12,455 nucleotides of DNA. Source: an uncultured Acidimicrobiaceae bacterium. Lineage in GTDB: Bacteria; Actinomycetota; Acidimicrobiia; Acidimicrobiales; Microtrichaceae. The position numbers were made by a program, and so were the translations under genes. The DNA lies in NCBI GenBank assembly GCA_937868025.1, contig CALMLJ010000616.1, forward strand, positions 1-12,455, read 5' to 3'. Position 1 is the stretch's first letter, and each line of letters opens with the position of its first letter. Below are positions 7,736 to 12,455 of this stretch, in pieces. The notes under the pieces are model-generated. The model worked only from the letters and a program-made list of their open reading frames with translations. It did no database searches and was not told the origin of the DNA.

Positions 7736-9169
7736 ATGCTGCTGCACGAGGTCGTCGAGTTCGCCGCGGTCCGCACGCCGGACGCCGTCGCCCTGATCTT
7801 CGAGGATCGGTCGTGGACGTTCGCCGAGCTGTGGGCCGACGTGCAGGACGTGGCGGCGTGGCTCGCGGAGCGCACCGAGGTCGGTGATCGCATCGCCATC
7901 GTGTCGGACAACCGTCCCGAGGTCGTGGTGCTCATGTACGCCGCGCCGATGGCTGGGGTCATCGCCATGTTCGCCAACACCCGGTTGGTCGAGAGCGAGA
8001 TCAACGACCTGATCGCCGACGTCACCCCCGTGCTCGTCCTCCGCACCCCCGAACTCGACGCCCTCCTGCCTTCTGGAGCGCCCAGGCGACAGTTTCTGTC
8101 ACCTGAGCGCTCCAGCGGGCCGGTCGAGACCGATACCGCGTGGATCATCCACACCAGCGGCACGACGGGCCGCCCCAAGGGCGCGATGCTCACCCATCGC
8201 AGTCTCATGGCGGGGGTGATGGCGACGGCGCTGGCCCGCCCTGTCACCCCCGACGACACGTACCTGTTCCCGTTCCCGCTCTTCCACGTCGCGTCCTATG
8301 GCGTGGTGCACCTGCACTTTCGTGGCCGCCCCGTTGTCCTCGTGCCGAAGTTCGACGCCGTGCCGGTCATGGCGGCGATCGAACAGCACCGTGTGACCAC
8401 GATCTCGCTGGCACCCACGATGATCGCGATGCTGCTCGATCACCCGCGGCGCGCCGACTTCGACCTGACGTCGCTGCGCAACATCTTCTACGGCGCATCG
8501 GCGATCCCACTCGACGTGCTGCGGCGCGGCCTCGTCGAGTTCGGCTGCGGGTTCGGACAGGGCTACGGCATGACCGAGCTGTCGGGCAACGCGGTGTTCC
8601 TCGATGCCGACGACCACCGTCGTGCCGTGACCACCGACCCGCAGCTGCTCGCGGCCGCCGGACGGGTCGGGCCGCTCGCCGCGGTGAAGCTGGCCGACGA
8701 CGGGGAGATCCTGATCCGGGGCGACCAGGTCGTGCCCGGGTACTGGAACCGGCCCGAGGCCAACGAGGCTGCGTTCGTCGACGGCTGGTTCCGCACCGGC
8801 GACATCGGACGATTCGACGACGAGGGCTACCTGTCGATCGTTGACCGCAGCAAGGACATCATCGTGTCGGGCGGAGAGAACGTGGCGTCACTCGAGGTCG
8901 AGGACGTGCTCAGCGAGCACCCGGCGGTCGGCGCTGTCGCGGTGGTCGGGGTGCCCGACGAACGATGGGGCGAACGCGTCGTCGCCGTCGCTGTCGCCCG
9001 GGCGGGTACCGAACTCGATCCCGACGAGGTCGTCGCCTGGTGCAACGGTCGGCTCGCCGGGTTCAAGCGTCCGCGTCAGCTCCTGGTGGTCGACGCGCTC
9101 CCGACGAACGCGTCGGGCAAGGTGCTCAAGCGGGAGGTCCGTGTCCTCGCCGCCGAACACCTCGCCTGA
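7736..9169 (+). CDS. AMP-dependent acyl-CoA synthetase/ligase
   Basis: A 477-aa member of the adenylate-forming ANL superfamily, fatty-acyl-CoA ligase type. It activates a carboxylic acid as acyl-AMP and transfers it to CoA. Motifs in order: the nucleotide loop HTSGTTGRPKGAMLTH (139-154), FYGASAIPL (251-259), YGMTEL (277-282), WFRTGD (351-356), the hinge around DRSKDIIVSGGENV (370-383), and K462 in the terminal NASGKVLKRE, the lysine needed for adenylation. It is slightly shorter than most FadD proteins and lacks membrane segments. Residues 113-127 are encoded by a large palindrome (8073-8115) and read as an insertion in the variable region before the first motif. The substrate (medium-chain or aromatic acid) is undetermined. 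It converges on the propeller lipoprotein gene. Confidence 0.92.
   Translation: MLLHEVVEFAAVRTPDAVALIFEDRSWTFAELWADVQDVAAWLAERTEVGDRIAIVSDNRPEVVVLMYAAPMAGVIAMFANTRLVESEINDLIADVTPVLVLRTPELDALLPSGAPRRQFLSPERSSGPVETDTAWIIHTSGTTGRPKGAMLTHRSLMAGVMATALARPVTPDDTYLFPFPLFHVASYGVVHLHFRGRPVVLVPKFDAVPVMAAIEQHRVTTISLAPTMIAMLLDHPRRADFDLTSLRNIFYGASAIPLDVLRRGLVEFGCGFGQGYGMTELSGNAVFLDADDHRRAVTTDPQLLAAAGRVGPLAAVKLADDGEILIRGDQVVPGYWNRPEANEAAFVDGWFRTGDIGRFDDEGYLSIVDRSKDIIVSGGENVASLEVEDVLSEHPAVGAVAVVGVPDERWGERVVAVAVARAGTELDPDEVVAWCNGRLAGFKRPRQLLVVDALPTNASGKVLKREVRVLAAEHLA
8073..8115. repeat. 43-nt near-perfect palindrome inside the acyl-CoA ligase reading frame
   Basis: Two 20-nt arms (8073-8092 and 8096-8115) pair at 18 of 20 positions around a TTT loop; the mismatches are C-A at 8082/8106 and 8087/8101. 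It encodes residues 113-127 of the ligase without breaking the frame. The shape resembles a mobile palindromic unit of the REP or translated-palindrome kind. No second copy exists in this window. Confidence 0.7.
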
Positions 9170-9179
9170 CCACGTCAGG
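9165..9179. terminator. Hairpin spanning both convergent stop codons
   Basis: CCTGAC, loop CAC, GTCAGG. Each arm contains the stop codon of one of the two converging genes (TGA 9167-9169; minus-strand TGA 9177-9175). There is no T-tract. It may act as a minimal bidirectional end signal. Confidence 0.35.
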
Positions 9180-10389
9180 TCGACCGGTCCCAGACCACGA
9201 CGCGGTTCGTCGGCGACTCGAGAGGTCCACCCACCACGAGGAGGTCGATCTCCGTCGTTTCGAGCACGACGGTCAGGCCGTCATCGCTGACCGCGACTGG
9301 GTACGTCGCTCCGTCGGAGTCGTACATGTCACCGGGCCTTCCGGCGGGAACACTGACACCTGTGGCCCGGTCGTACAGGCGAGGTGCGCCCACCCACGAG
9401 AACGACGGCGGAGCATCGGGGTCCGATTCCGTGTATGCGACGAACCGACCGTTCGCTGACGCCGCGATGCCGCGAGCGTGCACGTCGCTCGGGACCAGCT
9501 GCTGCGCCGAGCCTCCGGCCCACGGCCAGAGTCTGACGCCGTTCGAGGTCGGCGCTGCGCCGGTGACGAAGGTGGTCGCGTCGAAGATGACGGAACCGTC
9601 ATCGAGAGTTGCGAGCTCCTTGACCCATTGTCCCGGCGCCCCGACCCGGCGGCTACCCCAGGAGCGGCTCTCGCTGTCGTAGACGGCGAGCAGGAACGTT
9701 CCACTGCGGAGGGTGACACTCGCCCCGAGGTAGCGGCCGTTGCGGGAGATGCCCACGCTGTCGGAGAGGCTGCCCTGCACGTCGGACCCGTATGGTTCGA
9801 CCACGTCGAACCCCCGGGCTTCCGTCCAGAACGCGACGTCGGTCGATCGGGCCGCACCCTGGGGGCCGCGCAGCTCGAGCGCGACGACGGACCCGTCGTT
9901 CGACGCGACTTGCTCGGTGATCCGGTAACCGGGGAGGACGGGATCGATCGGGAACTGGTCGATCGCACCGGTGATGGTCGAGTAGCGCACGAGGCGCGCT
10001 CCGCCCGACTCGGCAGCGTCGGACGGCGAGAAGAAGACGAAGCGGCCGTCGCCGGAGACGGCCGGGGACGTGGTGTCGGTGGCGTTGGGGAAGACGTCAC
10101 GCGAGCTGCGGTACTGGTCGGTGGGACGATGCCATGCGATGGCCTCGGCACGCGAAGTGAAGTCGATTCCGAGTTGCGAGTGCACGTAGGCGAGCAACGC
10201 GCCATCGGAGGAAACGGACGCCGCGCCCGCCGACCCGCCGGGGCGGGGGGCCGTGACCGACGCCGGCGACGGTCCCTGCGGCTTCGGCTCGGCCGGCGGT
10301 GGGCCGGGTGGGCAACCGGTCAGGGACACGGTGAGTGCCATCACGGCGGCCGTGGCCAGGTGTCGGGTGGTCGGACGTGTCGTTCGCAT
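9175..10389 (-). CDS. Lipoprotein with seven beta-propeller (PD40/WD40-like) repeats
   Basis: A 404-aa protein with a lipoprotein signal (Arg-rich start, hydrophobic stretch, LTGC with C26) and then a Pro-rich linker (27-50). The rest is a beta-propeller built from repeats of the form S-x-D/N-G-x-x-V/L-x-F/Y. These sit near residues 57-69, 108-120, 161-170, 212-221, 260-269, 309-319 and 365-376: seven copies, consistent with one complete seven-bladed propeller. These TolB/PD40-like domains usually bind proteins or polymers rather than catalyse. The ATG at 10389 is supported by GAGGGGG 4 nt upstream; the frame extends further, but that part would overlap the promoter. It is divergent from a tetR gene and shares its operator region, so it is probably its target. 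The function is not recognisable. Confidence 0.82.
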   Translation of the reverse strand: MRTTRPTTRHLATAAVMALTVSLTGCPPGPPPAEPKPQGPSPASVTAPRPGGSAGAASVSSDGALLAYVHSQLGIDFTSRAEAIAWHRPTDQYRSSRDVFPNATDTTSPAVSGDGRFVFFSPSDAAESGGARLVRYSTITGAIDQFPIDPVLPGYRITEQVASNDGSVVALELRGPQGAARSTDVAFWTEARGFDVVEPYGSDVQGSLSDSVGISRNGRYLGASVTLRSGTFLLAVYDSESRSWGSRRVGAPGQWVKELATLDDGSVIFDATTFVTGAAPTSNGVRLWPWAGGSAQQLVPSDVHARGIAASANGRFVAYTESDPDAPPSFSWVGAPRLYDRATGVSVPAGRPGDMYDSDGATYPVAVSDDGLTVVLETTEIDLLVVGGPLESPTNRVVVWDRST

Positions 10390-10422
10390 GGTCCCCCTCG
10401 GTGAACGTCGGTGTTGGACCCG

Positions 10423-10451
10423 ACCGTATTCATTGACTGACAAAAAGTCAA
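10423..10451 (-). promoter_or_regulatory. Sigma-70-type promoter of the propeller lipoprotein
   Basis: On the minus strand TTGACT (10451-10446), 17 bp, TACGGT (10428-10423). Spacing is ideal and both hexamers are good. This gives a leader of about 25-30 nt containing the GAGGGGG ribosome site. Confidence 0.75.
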
Positions 10452-10466
10452 CGAAGCGGTCGTTGA
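10433..10466. promoter_or_regulatory. Two overlapping 19-bp palindromes, probable TetR operator
   Basis: TTGACT-N7-AGTCAA (10433-10451) and TCAACGA-N5-TCGTTGA (10448-10466) are both perfect in their arms, both 19 bp long, and share the four bases TCAA. Together they cover the -35 box of the lipoprotein promoter and lie upstream of the tetR -10 box. The half-site TTGAC/GTTGA recurs in all arms. This is a natural place for autorepression by the adjacent TetR protein. Confidence 0.6.
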
Positions 10467-10478
10467 TTCCCTGCCGGA

Positions 10479-10484
10479 TACCAT
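10479..10484 (+). promoter_or_regulatory. -10 box of the tetR gene (leaderless)
   Basis: TACCAT, then 6 nt (CGCCCC), then ATG at 10491. No Shine-Dalgarno is present. Confidence 0.5.
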
Positions 10485-10490
10485 CGCCCC

Positions 10491-11165
10491 ATGCCCCGCG
10501 CGACACTCGACGACACTCGCGCCGCGCTGCTTGCGGCCGGCGAGCGGCTCGTGCGACAACGAGCCCGAGAGCGCTCGGCCGCCGTCGACGGCGCCCTCGG
10601 ACATCTCAAAGCCGGCGACGTCGCTGCCGAGGCCGGCCTGAGCAAGGGCATGATCTACCACCTCTGGCCGTCCCAGGAGGAGTACCGACGCGACCTCCTG
10701 CTCCACCTCGCCCGGGCCACCACGACAGAGTCCTACGTCGCTACCGAGCCGACCAGCGTGGTCACCGACTACGACGATGCCGATGACGCGATCGCCGGAA
10801 TTGCCTCCGTGACGCTCGACCGGGCCCTTGCCGACGAGCAGTGGTTCATGTTCATGGAGGTGTCGTCGTTCGTCGCCAACGATGGTGTTCGCGGCGAGAT
10901 GGCCGGCGGCCAGGCCGAGGCCCTCGCGGCGACCGCTCGCTTCTATGAGGCGGGCCTCGCCATCTGGGGACGACGGGTACGCGCCGGCTACACCGCCGAG
11001 GACCTCGTGCTGCTCACCCGTGCCTACTCCCGCGGGGTCACACTGCAGGCGAAAGTCGACGGCGGTTCACTCTTCGACGAGCGGCCGTGGCGTGGTGCCC
11101 GGCCGCGCACGCTCTACGAGATCGGAGTGCTCGCCCTCTTCGACGCACTCACCGAAACGGTGTGA
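10491..11165 (+). CDS. TetR-family transcriptional regulator
   Basis: A 224-aa one-component repressor-type regulator. The DNA-binding domain spans about residues 7-72. Helix 1 is TRAALLAAGERLVRQ, and the helix-turn-helix is DVAAEAGLSKGMIYHLWPSQEEYRRDLL (43-70), with the usual GxxxxxxY-x-x-W/F-x-x-K/Q-E-x-L pattern. Helices 1 and 2 are separated by a somewhat longer linker (about 26-40) than in most TetR proteins. The rest (75-224) is an all-helical ligand-binding and dimerisation domain with no recognisable ligand. It is divergent from the propeller lipoprotein (101 bp between start codons), and the intervening palindromes suggest it represses itself and that gene. It converges on bioA. Confidence 0.88.
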   Translation: MPRATLDDTRAALLAAGERLVRQRARERSAAVDGALGHLKAGDVAAEAGLSKGMIYHLWPSQEEYRRDLLLHLARATTTESYVATEPTSVVTDYDDADDAIAGIASVTLDRALADEQWFMFMEVSSFVANDGVRGEMAGGQAEALAATARFYEAGLAIWGRRVRAGYTAEDLVLLTRAYSRGVTLQAKVDGGSLFDERPWRGARPRTLYEIGVLALFDALTETV

Positions 11166-11209
11166 TCCCGCCGGCGGGTGGTGCTGGTGGCTCGGTGACC
11201 ACCGGATCA
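11163..11209. terminator. Inverted repeat spanning the tetR and bioA stop codons
   Basis: TGATCC (11163-11168) and GGATCA (11204-11209) are inverted copies, each including the stop codon of one gene. Inside are the palindrome CCCGCCGGCGGG (11167-11178) and GGTGG...CCACC. No T-tract is visible. It is a possible bidirectional terminator of low certainty. Confidence 0.3.
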
Positions 11210-12455
11210 GCCGGCCAGCGCCGCTGACCGGACGGCGGAGCAGATCCGCTGCAGATCGTCGTCGTCGGTCACGTACGGGGGCATCGTGTAGATCAGGTTC
11301 CGGAACGGGCGGAGCCAGACCCCGGCGGCTACTGCCGCTGCGGTGGCCGCGGCCATGTCGACGGGATGGTCCAGCTCGACGACACCGATCGCTCCCTGCA
11401 CCCGCACGTCGACGACGCCGTCGATGTCGACGGCCGACCCGAGCCCATGGACGAGCCCGGACTCGATGCGGCCCACGTTCGCTTGCCAGTCGGTCGATCG
11501 CAACAGGCCCAGTGAGGCGTTCGCGATCGCCGCAGCGAGCGGGTTGCCCATGAACGTCGGGCCGTGAGCGAGGACGGGTACCTCGCCCTGCGAGATGCCG
11601 GCGGCCACTCGGGTCGTGCACAGCGTCGCCGCCATCGAGAGGTAGCCGCCTGTCAGCGCCTTGCCCACACACATCACGTCGGGAGTCACCCCGGCGTGGT
11701 CGGCGGCGAACAGCTCGCCGCTGCGTCCGAAGCCCGTCGCGATCTCGTCGAACACCAACAGCACGTCGAACTCGTCGGCGAGTTCACGCCAGACCCGAAG
11801 GTACTCAGGTGAATGGAACGACATCCCACCGGCGCCCTGGACGACCGGCTCGACGATGATCGCCGCCAACTCGTCGTGATGCGTTGCGACCAGCGAGCGG
11901 AGCGCGACCACGTAGTCGTCGTCGAGCGCGGTTCCGAAGCCGGATGGGGGCGCATCGGCGAAGACCTGCTCGGGCAGGACACCGGTCCACAGCGCGTGCA
12001 TACCGCCCTCGGGGTCGCACACTGACATCGGGTGGAAGGTGTCGCCGTGGTAGCCGCCGCGCCAGGTGAGGAGCCGGCGCTTCGAGGGACGGCCGACCGA
12101 CTGCCAGTGCTGGAGGCACATCTTGATCGCGACCTCGACCGACACCGAACCGGAGTCGCACAGGAAGACGTGTTCGAGTCCGGCAGGCGTGATCTCGACC
12201 AGGGTGTTGGCCAGCTCGATCGCCGGTTCGTGGGTGAGGCCACCGAACATGACGTGGCTCATCGTGTCGATCTGCGCGTGAGCTGCCGCATCGAGGACCG
12301 GGTGCCGGTAGCCCCAGATCGCCGCCCACCACGAGCTCATGCCGTCGATCAATTCGGTGACGTCGCCGATCGGCCGTGCCAGTCGGAGGCGGACACCGGA
12401 GGCCGATTCGATCAGCGTCAGGTCGAGCGCGCCCGGCATGGACGCGTACGGGTGC
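11207..12455 (-). CDS. bioA: Adenosylmethionine-8-amino-7-oxononanoate aminotransferase (start outside window)
   Basis: A PLP-dependent class III aminotransferase that makes 7,8-diaminononanoate from KAPA in biotin synthesis, with S-adenosylmethionine as amino donor. Counting from the internal ATG at 12439, landmarks are SSWWAAIWG (35-43, substrate tryptophans), the GS pair at 97-98, the PLP-stacking tyrosine in GGYHGDT (Y130), [10 protein letters not shown] with D231, the Schiff-base lysine K260 ([11 protein letters not shown]), [10 protein letters not shown] (293-302) and R377 ([16 protein letters not shown]). The reading frame continues upstream of that ATG as HPYAS to the window edge. HPY belongs to the conserved N-terminal (W)HPY motif of BioA, so the true start is beyond 12455 and the gene is 5'-partial here. 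Confidence 0.94.
   Translation of the reverse strand, partial: HPYASMPGALDLTLIESASGVRLRLARPIGDVTELIDGMSSWWAAIWGYRHPVLDAAAHAQIDTMSHVMFGGLTHEPAIELANTLVEITPAGLEHVFLCDSGSVSVEVAIKMCLQHWQSVGRPSKRRLLTWRGGYHGDTFHPMSVCDPEGGMHALWTGVLPEQVFADAPPSGFGTALDDDYVVALRSLVATHHDELAAIIVEPVVQGAGGMSFHSPEYLRVWRELADEFDVLLVFDEIATGFGRSGELFAADHAGVTPDVMCVGKALTGGYLSMAATLCTTRVAAGISQGEVPVLAHGPTFMGNPLAAAIANASLGLLRSTDWQANVGRIESGLVHGLGSAVDIDGVVDVRVQGAIGVVELDHPVDMAAATAAAVAAGVWLRPFRNLIYTMPPYVTDDDDLQRICSAVRSAALAG

Noticed and set aside
10390..10506. N-terminal extension of the propeller lipoprotein to an upstream in-frame start at 10506
   Set aside because: It would place coding sequence over the promoter and operator, remove the signal peptide from the N-terminus, and ignore the GAGGGGG before 10389.

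Overview
The window is high-GC DNA from a free-living actinobacterium. The evidence is the GC-rich third codon positions, GTG starts, a long actinobacterial-type LeuA, and genes that begin a few bases after a TANNNT box. An Acidimicrobiia (Ilumatobacter-like) host would fit, but that is an inference. I see no phage, plasmid, IS, CRISPR, tRNA or rRNA signal. Genes are packed tightly on both strands, mostly as single transcription units.

Layout. At 1-206 is the tail of a probable exported protein. It converges on a lipoprotein carrying a sphingomyelinase/DNase I-like phosphodiesterase domain (276-1604, minus), with an alpha/beta hydrolase (1673-2428, minus) upstream of it. Next come a GNAT acetyltransferase (2477-3007, plus) and a YbaK-type tRNA-editing protein (3034-3534, minus). 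A DUF455 ferritin-like protein (3591-4451, plus) and a small FMN-binding PPOX-fold protein (4464-4865, plus) follow. A 46-residue exported or lipidated cysteine-containing peptide (5016-5156, plus) has its own leader and a strong hairpin after it. leuA (5260-6978, minus) is preceded by what reads as a complete leader-peptide attenuator (about 7048-7160). A DinB/DUF664 protein (7198-7725) and an acyl-CoA ligase (7736-9169) run on the plus strand. The end of the window holds a seven-repeat beta-propeller lipoprotein (9175-10389, minus), a divergent TetR regulator (10491-11165, plus), and bioA (11207 to beyond 12455, minus), whose start lies outside the window.

How it works together. There is no single pathway. 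The biosynthetic anchors are leuA (leucine) and bioA (biotin), and the rest are housekeeping, envelope or stress-type functions. Three regulatory points stand out. First, the leuA leader has a leaderless 10-codon peptide with four consecutive Leu codons. Its stop codon abuts an 11-bp hairpin, which is followed by a terminator hairpin with a T-rich tail. Second, about nine start codons lie exactly 6-7 nt after a -10-like box, which suggests that leaderless mRNAs are the default here, while the clear Shine-Dalgarno leaders belong to the exported proteins. Third, the TetR and propeller-lipoprotein genes share a 101-bp divergent region holding two overlapping 19-bp palindromes. In addition, a near-perfect 43-nt palindrome sits inside the reading frame of the acyl-CoA ligase and looks like a translated insertion.
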